64,000 nucleotides of DNA from Sphingomonas panacis (GCF_001717955.1 NZ_CP014168.1:2079501-2143500), one strand, 5' to 3'. Positions 25,047-34,370 are shown, counted from the stretch's first letter. Translations and numbers: made by a program. The notes: a model not told the origin generated them from the letters alone.

Positions 25047-27740
25047 TTACAGCGGCAGCGGCGCGGACTGCGCTGCCTTGAAGCTCGCCGAGCGCACCGG
25101 CACGTCCGTTCCCGGCTGGCCCGAACCGACGCTGACCCGGTATTGGCCTGCCATCACCTGCCGCGTGCCATCGGCGGTGACCGCGCTGAGATCACGCGGG
25201 CTGAGATCGAACGTCACCTGACGCTTCTCGCCGGGCGCGAGCGTCACGCGCTGATAGCCGCGCAGCGCGATCTTCGGCGCACCGGGCACGTCGGGGAAGG
25301 TCAGATAGAGCTGAGCGACCTCGTCACCGGCGCGCTTGCCGGTGTTGCTCACCTCGGTCGTCACGCGCAGGCCCTGTTCGGCACCGCCCGCCGCCGGTGT
25401 CACGTCGAGCGGGGCGTAGGCGAAGCTGGTGTAGCTGAGGCCATAGCCGAACGGATACACCGGCGTGCCGGTGAAGTAGCGATAGGTCCGCCCCTTCATC
25501 GCATAATCGCCGAACGGCGGCAGATCGGCGATGCTCTTGTAGAAGGTCAGCGGCAGACGGCCGGCCGGATTGACCTTGCCCGACAGCACGTTGCCGACCG
25601 CGAGACCGCCGGCTTCACCCGGATACCATGCCTCCAGAATCGCGGCGGCATTGTCCTTTGCCCAGGCGAGGTTGATCGGGCTGCCGTTCATCGCGACGAC
25701 GACGATCGGCTTGCCGGTCGCCTTGGCGGCTTCGAGCAGCGCCTGCTGATCGGCCGGCAGATCGAGCGTGGTCTTGTCGCCCCCTTCGAAGCCCGGCACC
25801 TTGACCGGGGTTTCCTCGGCTTCGAGATCCGAGGTGAGGCCGACCGCGGCGACCAGAACGTCGGCATTGGCGGCGGCGGCGCGCAGATCCGCGTCGGGGT
25901 TGGTCGAGATACGCTTCCACACCAGATCGACCCCGCCGCCGACATGCGCGTCGGTGGTGACGGTGACCGGATAGCGGTGGCCCGCCTCCAGCGTCACGTC
26001 CTTGAACGTACCCAGGCTGCCATAGGCGCCCGCGACATCGACGAATGGCTTGCCGTCGAACATGAGGCTCCCCGAGCCGTTCATGCCGAGCCGGTAGGTG
26101 CCGCTCGCTGGCGGCACCAGGAATCCGGTCCAGACGGTCCGGTGGTGATCCGAAACCTTGGCGAGATCGAGATTGGCGCCCGAGACGCCGGCCTCGACGC
26201 GCGTGACGACCGGCTTGGTCGAGAAGCGCATCGCCTTGGTCACGTCCTTGAACGTATCCGGCGCGAAATATTTCGGCGGCGTCTCGACCGGGTTGTAATA
26301 GCGCGCGAGCAGGCCGGGTTTGCCGTCTGGCGCGCGGAGAGCCGTGGTCGGCACGCGGTCGCCATCGGTGAACGACCGGCCGAACGGAACCAAGGTCACG
26401 GTCGCGCCGGGCAGCGCCTGCTTCAGTCCGTCCACGATCGAGATCGGCGGCGCCGACAGTTCCGACGAGTAATTGCCGCGCAGCACGCGGGTGGCATCGC
26501 CGAGCGGCCCGATCACGGCGATCCGCAAGCCGGGCTTGAGCGGCAAAATGCCGGTGTTCTTGAGCAGCACGAGGCTCTTTTCGGACGCGGTCAGCGCGAG
26601 CGCGCGATGCTCGGGCGTGTCGATCTGCGAGACCGGCACGACGCTCGGGGTGCGCGCGCTGAGGCCGGACAGATCGCCATTGCGGTAGCGCGCCGAGAAC
26701 AGCCGGACGAGCGTGCGATCGACATCGCCTTCCGAGATCAGCCCGCGCCGCAACGCTTCATGGTAGCGATCGCCGAGACCGGCGGTGTCGTTGAGTGTGC
26801 GCGTGTGGCATTCGTTGTCGACGCCGACCTTGATCGCCGCCGCCACCGCCGATGCACCGTCGGGCGCGTATTTGTGGTTGTCGCTGATGTCCTTCACCGC
26901 GTCGCAATCCGACACGACATAGCCCTTGAAGCCCCACGCGCCGCGCAGATGGTCCTTGAGCAGCAGGTCGTTGGCGCAGGCTGGCTGGCCGTCGATGCGG
27001 TTGTACGCGCACATGATCGAGCCGGCCTGACCCTCGACGATCGCCGCGCGGAAGGCGGGGAGGTAGGTATCCTCGAGATCGTGCGGCGAGACGAAGACGT
27101 TGGCCGCGTGGCGAGTCGATTCGGGGCCGCTGTGGACCGCGAAGTGCTTGGGCGTGGCGATCACGGCGGGCAGATCGGGGTTCGGCCCCTGCATGCCGGT
27201 GACGAAGGCGACGCCCATATGCGCGGTGAGATACGGGTCTTCGCCGTAGGTTTCCTGGCCACGCCCCCAGCGCGGATCGCGGAAGATGTTGATGTTGGGC
27301 GACCAGGTATCGAGCCCCGTGCCGATCCGCCCGAGCCGCCCGGTCTGGCGGCCAAGCGTGTGGAGCGCGCGGACTTCGGTGCTGATCGTGCCGGCGACCT
27401 CATGCACCAGCGGCGTGTCGAACGTGGCGGCGAGGCCGATCGGTTCGGGGAAGTTGGTGGTCGGCAAGGTGCCGATCGCGCCGTGCAGCGATTCGGTCCA
27501 CCAATTGTAGGCCGGCACCCCGAGACGCGGGATCGCAGGGGCGACGTTGAGAAGCTGACCGACCTTCTCGTCGAGCGTCATGCGCGCGACCATCGCCGCC
27601 GCCATCCGGTCGGCCTCGGCACGGACATCGCCGGAGGAGGCGGGGCCGGCGGCAGGTGCCGTCTGCGCCTGCGCGGTGACGGCGGCGAGGCTGGCGCCGA
27701 GCAGCAGGACCGCCTTGGCGAACGGGAAGGACGATGCCAT
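25047..27740 (-). CDS. GH3 beta-xylosidase/beta-glucosidase with PA14 insertion
   Basis: The 897-residue exported enzyme has a signal peptide, the GH3 N-terminal domain with KHFAVHSGPE near residue 198, and nucleophile Asp278 in VVSDCDAV, a variant I associate with beta-xylosidases. A C-terminal GH3 domain is split by a PA14-like beta-barrel near residues 465-600, and a fibronectin-III-like end follows. It probably cleaves xylo-oligosaccharides in the periplasm. The ATG at 27740 was chosen because GAGG lies six bases upstream. It follows the halogenase by 30 bp. Confidence 0.92.
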   Translation of the reverse strand: MASSFPFAKAVLLLGASLAAVTAQAQTAPAAGPASSGDVRAEADRMAAAMVARMTLDEKVGQLLNVAPAIPRLGVPAYNWWTESLHGAIGTLPTTNFPEPIGLAATFDTPLVHEVAGTISTEVRALHTLGRQTGRLGRIGTGLDTWSPNINIFRDPRWGRGQETYGEDPYLTAHMGVAFVTGMQGPNPDLPAVIATPKHFAVHSGPESTRHAANVFVSPHDLEDTYLPAFRAAIVEGQAGSIMCAYNRIDGQPACANDLLLKDHLRGAWGFKGYVVSDCDAVKDISDNHKYAPDGASAVAAAIKVGVDNECHTRTLNDTAGLGDRYHEALRRGLISEGDVDRTLVRLFSARYRNGDLSGLSARTPSVVPVSQIDTPEHRALALTASEKSLVLLKNTGILPLKPGLRIAVIGPLGDATRVLRGNYSSELSAPPISIVDGLKQALPGATVTLVPFGRSFTDGDRVPTTALRAPDGKPGLLARYYNPVETPPKYFAPDTFKDVTKAMRFSTKPVVTRVEAGVSGANLDLAKVSDHHRTVWTGFLVPPASGTYRLGMNGSGSLMFDGKPFVDVAGAYGSLGTFKDVTLEAGHRYPVTVTTDAHVGGGVDLVWKRISTNPDADLRAAAANADVLVAAVGLTSDLEAEETPVKVPGFEGGDKTTLDLPADQQALLEAAKATGKPIVVVAMNGSPINLAWAKDNAAAILEAWYPGEAGGLAVGNVLSGKVNPAGRLPLTFYKSIADLPPFGDYAMKGRTYRYFTGTPVYPFGYGLSYTSFAYAPLDVTPAAGGAEQGLRVTTEVSNTGKRAGDEVAQLYLTFPDVPGAPKIALRGYQRVTLAPGEKRQVTFDLSPRDLSAVTADGTRQVMAGQYRVSVGSGQPGTDVPVRSASFKAAQSAPLPL

Positions 27741-27770
27741 GAAATACCTCACTTGGGGGGGATAGGGGAA

Positions 27771-29312
27771 TCAGATCGCAGGAAGCCCGTGGTCGATGAT
27801 CTTGCGGATTAGGTCGCGGTGGCGCGGCAGGCCCGCGCGCAGCCGCTGGGTTTGCACCGCCGCCTCGCGCCGGGTCTGCTCGGCGATCCGCGCCTCGGCG
27901 GAGAGCGCCTCGCGCGACACTTCGGTGCCGAACTGCATGCCGTAGAGCACGTACTGATAGCTCGCCGCCGGGAACACTTCATCGACCCGGTCGAACTCGT
28001 CGTGGAACCAGGGCGGCTGGTATTTCCACAGCGTCAGCAGGTCGCGGAGCCGATCGGGGATCGTGTCGGCGCGGACATTGTCGCGCCAGAAGTCGCTGTC
28101 GGTGCGCTTGGTCAGCACGTAATGCAGCTTGAGGAAATCGATGATCCGCCCCCAGCGATAATGCGTGGTGGCGTTGAAACGCGCGGCGATGATGTCCATC
28201 ACCTCGCGGCACACCGGCATCTGCTCGGCGATCAGCTTGGCCGACATTTCGATCAGCACGATCGCCGAGGCCTCGAGCGGTTCGAGGAACCCGGCCGCCA
28301 GCCCGACCGCGACGACATTGTTCTTCCAGAACGTCTCGCGGTGGCCCGAACGGATCTTGATCTTGCGCACGTCGGCGGTCGCGCCGACGGGGCCGAGATA
28401 GGCGCGGAGCTCGCGCTCGGCATCTTCGTCGGAGATGTGGCTGCTCGAATAGACGTGGCCCGTGCCGCGCCGGCTGGGCAGGCCGATGTCCCAAATCCAC
28501 CCGGCCGATTGCGCGGTCGAGATGGTGTGCGAGGCGATCGGACTGTCCTCGCTTTCATACGGCACCTGTATGGCGAGCGCGGTGTCGCAGAACAGCACGT
28601 CGGCGCAGCTCTTGAAGGGCACGCCGAGGGCCTTGCCGATCAGCAGCGCAGCGAAGCCGGTGCAATCGACGAACAGATCGCCAGCGATTTCGCCCGCTTG
28701 CTCGGTGACGACGCTGGTGATGTCGCCATTCTCGGCCTGGTTGACGCTGGTGACGTCGGCGAGGACGTGGCGCACGCCGAGCTTGGCGGTGCAGTGGCGC
28801 TGGAGGAAGCCGGCGAATTTGCCGGCATCGAGGTGATAGGCGTAATTGGCGACCGCGTCGAATTCCGGGGTGGCGATCGTCTTCGGCGCGAGGCCGTCGT
28901 CGCACAACAAACCCTGCGGGGTGACGGCGTCGCAAAAACTCTGGTCATGGCCGTCGGCGAGCCAGTGGGCGGCCATGTTCACGCGCTGGAAGCCCTGCGG
29001 CAGCATCAACGGGTGGTAATAGCCTTCGTCCACCTCGCCGGTGGTCCAGCGGGCGAAGCGTGCGCCCTGCTTGAACGACGCGTGGCATTCGCGGAAGAAA
29101 TCGGTTTCGGACACGCCCATCTTGGACAATGTCGTGCGCAGCGTCGGCCAGGTGCCTTCGCCCACGCCGATGATCGGGGTGGTGGGGGATTCGACCAAAG
29201 TGACGGTGAAGTCCGCCGGCATCCGCCCCTGATGTTTCGCGGCGATCACGCCCGCGGCAAGCCAGCCGGCCGTGCCGCCGCCGACGATCACGATGTTTCT
29301 GATAGGCTGCAT
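27771..29312 (-). CDS. FAD-dependent tryptophan-halogenase-family protein
   Basis: The 513-residue flavoprotein has the FAD motif IVGGGTAGWLA at residues 9-19, VGEGTWP near 50, and a Lys at position 81 (HASFKQGARF) that aligns with the catalytic Lys of PrnA/RebH. EPLEASA at 344-350 matches the active-site Glu region. The WxWxIP signature is altered to W272-I-W-D-I-G277. Members found beside TonB-dependent receptors are known to act weakly on free indoles, and their true substrate is unknown. It lies 59 bp behind the receptor, across an intrinsic terminator. Confidence 0.9.
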   Translation of the reverse strand: MQPIRNIVIVGGGTAGWLAAGVIAAKHQGRMPADFTVTLVESPTTPIIGVGEGTWPTLRTTLSKMGVSETDFFRECHASFKQGARFARWTTGEVDEGYYHPLMLPQGFQRVNMAAHWLADGHDQSFCDAVTPQGLLCDDGLAPKTIATPEFDAVANYAYHLDAGKFAGFLQRHCTAKLGVRHVLADVTSVNQAENGDITSVVTEQAGEIAGDLFVDCTGFAALLIGKALGVPFKSCADVLFCDTALAIQVPYESEDSPIASHTISTAQSAGWIWDIGLPSRRGTGHVYSSSHISDEDAERELRAYLGPVGATADVRKIKIRSGHRETFWKNNVVAVGLAAGFLEPLEASAIVLIEMSAKLIAEQMPVCREVMDIIAARFNATTHYRWGRIIDFLKLHYVLTKRTDSDFWRDNVRADTIPDRLRDLLTLWKYQPPWFHDEFDRVDEVFPAASYQYVLYGMQFGTEVSREALSAEARIAEQTRREAAVQTQRLRAGLPRHRDLIRKIIDHGLPAI

Positions 29313-29326
29313 GATCTTCCGATACC

Positions 29327-29357
29327 AAAAAAACGGGGGCGCCGGGAAGGCGCCCCC
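29327..29357 (-). terminator. Intrinsic terminator between the receptor and halogenase genes
   Basis: On the minus strand a perfect 9-bp stem (GGGGGCGCC and GGCGCCCCC, 29335-29357) is followed by seven T residues (29327-29333), a textbook rho-independent terminator. It sits between two genes that otherwise look like one operon, so it probably lowers downstream expression relative to the receptor. Confidence 0.88.
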
Positions 29358-29371
29358 GAGGTTGAGGAAGA

Positions 29372-32344
29372 TCAGAAGCGGAAGTGGGCGCCGAAGGTGA
29401 AGCGGCGACCATAATCCCACACGTCGAGCATCTGGTTCTTGAACCGCCCGTGCGTGCTCTGCTGCGCGTTGTTGACGTTGGTGATCTCACCGAACACGCT
29501 GAAGTGTGGCGTGATGTCGTAGCTGCTGCTGAGATCGATCTGCGTCTGGGCATTGACGAAGGTTGGTTCGGCGCCGAACGACCCGGTATTCTGGTTCTGC
29601 CCGAACTGGAGCAGATATTCATCGCGCCAGTTGACCGCAGCACGGAACTGGAAGCCGTTCTTGTCATAGAAACCGACGAAGTTCGCCGAGTTGGCCAAGC
29701 CCGTCACCGCGAAGCCGGTCTGCGAGATGTCGGCCTGGTCATACGGCTTGTTGGTGCCGACGAAGGTGGCGTTGGCGTTGAAGCCGAAGCCGCTGTCGCC
29801 GAACACCTGCTGCCATGCCACTTCGACGCCGCGCACCGTCGCGTCCGGGCCGTTGACTCGTGCCGTCACCGCGAAGCTCGCGGGTTGGCCGGTCGTAGGA
29901 TCGATCACGCCGTTGATCGTCTGCCGAGTCACGCCACCGACGATGAAGTTGCTGACGTTTTTAAGGAAGAAATCGACCGAGAAGTACGAGTTGCGCTGGT
30001 AATACCATTCCAACGCGGCATCGAAGTTGTCCGACAGATACGGTTTCAGATTGGGGTTGCCGCCGCTCGCCGTCAGTGCCCCGACGCGCTGGCCGCTGCC
30101 GACGCTCAACACCGGCGTGAGAAGGCTAAGGCCCGGACGGGTGAGCGTTCGCGAAGCATCGACACGCAGGATCAGCTTATCGGTTAGTTCGAGCTTGGCG
30201 TCCATGCTCGGCAGCAAATACGAGTAGTTGCTGCGTGTAGTGATGTTCTGCACTGCAGTGTAGCCCGTAGGGTCCGGGATCGACAACAGCGTTTTGTCGG
30301 TAGTGCTGGTGTTCAGCACCAGCGGCAGGCGACCCTGGCCTGTCGAGGTCAGATGCGTATTCTCGTTACGCACACCAGCGTTGAGGTGGAACGGCATGCC
30401 CGCCACTTCAGTCTGGAACGACGCGCTGAAGAACAGAGACCAGGTCTGTTCGTTGATGCGTTGGATGCTGCCCGGATCGACCTTCTGATCAAAGGTGCCG
30501 GTAAAGCCGGGGACCTGCGAATAGTTGAAGCCCGGGATATTTTTTGCTTGTGGATTGCCGAGGCCGGTCAGGAAGTTTTGGTAAGCGACCGGGCTGTACA
30601 TGAAGATCGAGGGAGGCAGTGACCCCTTAAAGCCGGGGATGAAGCCGTTGGTGCTGATCGATCCCTGATACAGGTTGGCTGGCAGCGGGCTGATGCCACC
30701 GCCCTGGCCCGAAGGGCCGCCGTAGCCGGAATAGGCTTGCCAGAAGTTGTTGGTGAAGGTGCTCGCGTTCTGGAACTCGAATGTATCGTCGATGAACTGA
30801 CCGCCCACCTTGAGGGTCAGGTCGTCCTGCTTCCAGGTCGCGGTCAGACGGCCCTGCTTGAGGCGGTCGGTGTTCTTCTGCGTCTGGTTGACGGTGACGT
30901 GCGAGCCGATCAGCCCGGTGTTGGCATAGTCCGCCTGATTGCCGTTCGGGCCGTAGCTGGTCAGCGATGGGAAGGCGTTGTTGCTGTTGCCGGTGATCGA
31001 CAGCCCGGTCAGCGTGCCGAGATTGCCGCCGTAGCCGATATCGCCGTTCTGCGAACCGATGTTGCCATCCGGATTGAGCCAGCTCTGGCCGTAGCTGACG
31101 TCGGCGTCGATGTTGAGATGCTCGGTCGCATCCCATTTCAGATTACCGCCGATCTGGTTGGTCTGAAGCACCTGCTTGTTGATTGCCGAGGTGAAATCGG
31201 TCGGCGTGCCGGCCTGAACGAAATTGGTCGCCTGGCCGTTCTTGTCGAGCGTGACGTTGCGCAGGGCGCCCTGGTTGAACCACATGCCGACGCCATAGGC
31301 GTCCGTCGTGATCGTTTGACGCGAGAAATTGTCATCGACCGTCAGCATCACGTTTTCGGATGGGTGCCACTGCAGCGCGATGCGCGCATCGACACGCTCG
31401 TCCTTGGTGTAGCTCTGCTCATAGCCATATTGCTGCGGGAAGAAGCCGACGACGCTCTTGATGTCCGACGGGCCGGCCCCTGCCGTGCCGGGATCGGAGG
31501 GATTGCAGGTCGCAGCGGTGCTGCCAGCGAGCTGGCACGGCGCGTAAAAACCGCCCGGCCAACCTGATACGAAAACCCGGTTCGTGGTAGTATCGTGGCG
31601 CGTGTAGATCGCGTCGGCGAGGACGCCGAGCGTATCGTTGGCGAACGTATCGCTGATCAGCAGGCCACCGGTCGGGACGACCTTGCCGGCACGATCCTGG
31701 ATCGAACCCGAGGCGCTACCCGCGATGCGGAAACCGGGGTGATCGAACGGCTTGGGGAATGCGATATCGACGGTCGCGCCGATCGAGTTCGACGACACCG
31801 CGACATCAGGCGTCTTGTAGACGCTCAGCCCGCCGATGAAGTCCGAACCGACGGTCGAGAAGTCGATCTGGCGTCCGCCGGTACCGGTCGAGATGCGACG
31901 GCCGTCATACAGCGTGGTGTTGAAGTCGCCGCCGAAGCCGCGCACGGTGATGCCGGTCGGCTCACCGCGCGCGCCGTTGCGCTGGATCGACACGCCGGGG
32001 AGGCGCTGAAGCGAGGCCGCGACGTTCGAATCCGGGAATTTGCCGATATCTTCTGCCGAGATCGCGTCGACGACGCCCGACGACGTGCGCTTGATGTCGA
32101 GGTTGCGCTGGAGCGAGCCGCGCAGACCGGTGACGATGATGTCCTGGGTCTCATCGACAGGCCGGCTCGAGCTGGGGCCGTTTGTCGGATCGGTCGCCGG
32201 TGCGGCCTGGGTGGCGGCGTCCGTCGTGGTGGTCGCGGTCTGCGCAGCGGCCGGGTTGGCGATCGTTAGCGCGATCAGGCTCGACGCACCGATAAAGCCG
32301 AACTTGCGGCCACGTGCGGACATGAATGTGATTGATGGTTTCAC
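29372..32344 (-). CDS. TonB-dependent receptor (Caulobacter/sphingomonad carbohydrate type)
   Basis: The 990-residue outer-membrane receptor begins with a long signal region (FIGASSLIALTIANPAAAQ). It has a TonB box-like ETQDIIVTGLRGSL near residue 70, the plug with GKFPDSNVAASLQRLPGVSI, and a 22-strand-type barrel ending FGAHFRF with the C-terminal aromatic. It should import xylan-derived oligosaccharides by energy from TonB-ExbBD. The GTG at 32344 is chosen because AAGGAGGGG stands six bases before it; an in-frame ATG at 32323 lacks such a site. Confidence 0.92.
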   Translation of the reverse strand: MKPSITFMSARGRKFGFIGASSLIALTIANPAAAQTATTTTDAATQAAPATDPTNGPSSSRPVDETQDIIVTGLRGSLQRNLDIKRTSSGVVDAISAEDIGKFPDSNVAASLQRLPGVSIQRNGARGEPTGITVRGFGGDFNTTLYDGRRISTGTGGRQIDFSTVGSDFIGGLSVYKTPDVAVSSNSIGATVDIAFPKPFDHPGFRIAGSASGSIQDRAGKVVPTGGLLISDTFANDTLGVLADAIYTRHDTTTNRVFVSGWPGGFYAPCQLAGSTAATCNPSDPGTAGAGPSDIKSVVGFFPQQYGYEQSYTKDERVDARIALQWHPSENVMLTVDDNFSRQTITTDAYGVGMWFNQGALRNVTLDKNGQATNFVQAGTPTDFTSAINKQVLQTNQIGGNLKWDATEHLNIDADVSYGQSWLNPDGNIGSQNGDIGYGGNLGTLTGLSITGNSNNAFPSLTSYGPNGNQADYANTGLIGSHVTVNQTQKNTDRLKQGRLTATWKQDDLTLKVGGQFIDDTFEFQNASTFTNNFWQAYSGYGGPSGQGGGISPLPANLYQGSISTNGFIPGFKGSLPPSIFMYSPVAYQNFLTGLGNPQAKNIPGFNYSQVPGFTGTFDQKVDPGSIQRINEQTWSLFFSASFQTEVAGMPFHLNAGVRNENTHLTSTGQGRLPLVLNTSTTDKTLLSIPDPTGYTAVQNITTRSNYSYLLPSMDAKLELTDKLILRVDASRTLTRPGLSLLTPVLSVGSGQRVGALTASGGNPNLKPYLSDNFDAALEWYYQRNSYFSVDFFLKNVSNFIVGGVTRQTINGVIDPTTGQPASFAVTARVNGPDATVRGVEVAWQQVFGDSGFGFNANATFVGTNKPYDQADISQTGFAVTGLANSANFVGFYDKNGFQFRAAVNWRDEYLLQFGQNQNTGSFGAEPTFVNAQTQIDLSSSYDITPHFSVFGEITNVNNAQQSTHGRFKNQMLDVWDYGRRFTFGAHFRF

Positions 32345-32667
32345 AGCACTCCCCTCCTTGAAAAAGTTTTTCGTCGGCATTGCCGCTGTCGCATCGTTGG
32401 CGAAAGCGGGGTTCACCCCATTCGAAGCCGCATCCTGGCCGGATCATCCGCCCGGCTGTGGAATCAACTCCGTCTGTGTCGTGGTGGTAACGCTACCAGA
32501 ATCGTTCTGCAAGCGCTTTTTGTAGGAGCACATAAAGCGCGACCGATGGCTTGGCCGGGGGCGGCACGCCGTTTATGCAGCGATACCACGCAGACCGAGG
32601 GATGCCGCCGAGCGGGCGAATCGCGAGCGGGGCGATAGCGATATAATGATATAGGGAGACGGGTGAC
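32345..32667. other. Divergent control region between receptor and SapC genes
   Basis: This 323-bp gap holds the receptor's Shine-Dalgarno sequence, a promoter with an overlapping LacI-type operator at 32484-32512, and a TATAAT at 32642-32647 that may serve the plus-strand SapC gene, although no good -35 box precedes it. No further gene is evident. Confidence 0.6.
32484..32512 (-). promoter_or_regulatory. Proposed receptor promoter with LacI-type operator
   Basis: On the minus strand TTGCAG (32507-32512) and TACCAC (32484-32489) are separated by 17 bases. The operator TGGTAACGCTACCA (32485-32498, plus-strand reading) covers the -10 element. It resembles the published Xanthomonas xyl-box TGGTAGCGCTAACA, recalled from memory. 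A LacI-family repressor bound here would block transcription until the inducer arrives. Confidence 0.65.
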
Positions 32668-33354
32668 GTGCCCACGTGGGAAGTTCTCAACAGCCAGGTC
32701 CATGCCACGCTGAGCATCGCCGCACCGTCAGTCGACACACGGCTGTTCGTTCAGGTCGTCGCCGCCGAATTCGAAGCGGCGGCCGCGCGGTTCCCGATCC
32801 TGTTCACCAAGAATGCCGAGACCGGCGCCTTCTTCGCGGGCGCGATGCTCGGCTTCAAACCCGGCCAGCCGTTGTTCGCCGACTCGCGCGACCGCATCGA
32901 CGCGGAGCGGCTGTTCGATGTCGAGCGCGAGGGCTTCTACGTGTCCGACGACTCGATCGTCATCGACCGCGATCATCCGCGTTTCGGCGGGGCGGACGGT
33001 AAGCCGGTATTCGATTGGGAGGGCAAGCCCGACGAGCCGCTGCGCCGCGTGCAGCGCGCGCTCGCGCAACTGAGCGTCGGGCTGGACGCGACCGACCAGT
33101 TCATCCGCGCCTGCCTCGACCTCAAGCTGATCGAGCCGATCGACATGACGTTCCGCTTCGATGACGGCGAGCAGCTCGCGCTTGAGGGTCTGTACACGAT
33201 CAGTCGCGATGCGCTCGGTGCGCTCGACGATGCCGCCGCGCTCGATCTGTTCCGGCGCGGCTGGTTGCAACCCGCGTATGCCGTGATCGGCTCGCTCCAG
33301 CATGTGCCGCGGCTGGCGCGGCTCCACAACGATCGGCTGGCCGAGGCCGCGTGA
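32668..33354 (+). CDS. SapC family protein
   Basis: The 228-residue soluble protein has no signal peptide and carries the SapC-family pattern: an early HATLSI, FPILFTKNAETGAFFAGAML near residue 42 and ERLFDVEREGFYVSDD near 82. The name comes from S-layer literature, but most members sit beside TonB-dependent receptors and have no known role. The GTG at 32668 follows GGGAG. Its TGA overlaps the GTG of the cupin-like gene, so the two are translationally coupled. Confidence 0.9.
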   Translation: MPTWEVLNSQVHATLSIAAPSVDTRLFVQVVAAEFEAAAARFPILFTKNAETGAFFAGAMLGFKPGQPLFADSRDRIDAERLFDVEREGFYVSDDSIVIDRDHPRFGGADGKPVFDWEGKPDEPLRRVQRALAQLSVGLDATDQFIRACLDLKLIEPIDMTFRFDDGEQLALEGLYTISRDALGALDDAAALDLFRRGWLQPAYAVIGSLQHVPRLARLHNDRLAEAA

Positions 33355-34352
33355 TCGAACGAGACGGCCCGCTCGACCGCGCGACGTTCCTCGCCGGGAT
33401 CGCGCCGGCGTGCGAGCCGGTCGTCCTGCGCGGGCTGTGCGGCGAGTGGCCGGCGACGCGGGCCGCCGCCGAGTCGCGCCAGGCGCTGTTCGCGTGCCTG
33501 GGGGATTTCGATTCGGGGCAGGTCGCTGAGGCGTTCGTCGGCGATGCCGGCATCGCCGGACGCTATGATTATGCGGCCGATCTCGACGGCTTCAACTTCG
33601 TTCGCGAGGCGATGCCGCTCGGCGCGGCGCTCGCGCGGATCGGCGCGGCGGCGGATACGCCCGGTGACGCGTCGATCTATGTCGGTTCGCTGCCGGTCGA
33701 GGCCTTTCTACCCGGTTTCGAGCGTGAGCATCGGCTCGCCGCGCTGCCCGATGCGGCGGTGCGGCAGCATGTCTGGATCGGCACCGCCTCGAGCGTCGCC
33801 TGCCATTACGACACGTTCGATAATTTCGCCTGTGTCGTGGCCGGGCGGCGGCGCTTCACGCTGTATCCGCCCGACGCGATCGGCGATCTTTATGTCGGGC
33901 CGATCGACTTCACGATGGCGGGCCAGCCGACCAGCCTCGCCGCCGGCGCGGCGCCTGACGATCCGCGCTACCCGCGCTTCGCGACCGCGCGGGGGCGGGC
34001 CATCACCGTCGATCTCGAACCCGGCGACGTTCTCTACCTCCCAAAGCTGTGGTGGCATTCGGTCGAGGCGACCGCGCCGTTCAACATGCTGGTCAATTTC
34101 TGGTGGGATGAATTCGCAAGCGGCTCCGACGCGCCCTATACGAGCCTGCTGCTCGCGATGATCGCGATCTCCGAGCGGCCCGAGCGCGAGCGCGCGGCGT
34201 GGCGTGCCTATTTCGACCATTATGTGTTCCGCGGCCGAGGCCATCCGCTCGCGCATCTGCCCGAGGCGAAGCACGGCGCGCTCGGCCCGCTTGCGCAAGG
34301 CAATTACGGCCGCATCCGCGCGCAGGTGATGCGGTGGCTGCGCGGCGGCTGA
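33351..34352 (+). CDS. Cupin-like/JmjC-type Fe(II)- and 2-oxoglutarate-dependent protein
   Basis: The 333-residue protein belongs to the cupin-8/JmjC group. The metal triad is visible as H152-x-D154 (CHYDTFDN) and H236 (LWWHSVEA), and RRRFTLYPP supplies the usual cofactor-contacting stretch. Relatives hydroxylate proteins or small molecules. It is translated through a GTGA overlap with SapC and sits opposite the halogenase arm, so a shared substrate such as the receptor or its ligand is an inference. The start is GTG at 33351. Confidence 0.88.
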   Translation: MIERDGPLDRATFLAGIAPACEPVVLRGLCGEWPATRAAAESRQALFACLGDFDSGQVAEAFVGDAGIAGRYDYAADLDGFNFVREAMPLGAALARIGAAADTPGDASIYVGSLPVEAFLPGFEREHRLAALPDAAVRQHVWIGTASSVACHYDTFDNFACVVAGRRRFTLYPPDAIGDLYVGPIDFTMAGQPTSLAAGAAPDDPRYPRFATARGRAITVDLEPGDVLYLPKLWWHSVEATAPFNMLVNFWWDEFASGSDAPYTSLLLAMIAISERPERERAAWRAYFDHYVFRGRGHPLAHLPEAKHGALGPLAQGNYGRIRAQVMRWLRGG

Positions 34353-34370
34353 CGGCGCGCGCCGGCCGCC

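Noticed and set aside
24990..27812. A 940-codon plus-strand frame across the GH3 gene
   Set aside because: It is a shadow of the minus-strand GH3 gene; the translation has no recognisable domain and an Arg/Gly-rich composition.
32668..33354. Reading SapC as evidence of an S-layer
   Set aside because: The name is historical; no S-layer protein or type I secretion genes are nearby, and the setting is receptor-linked.
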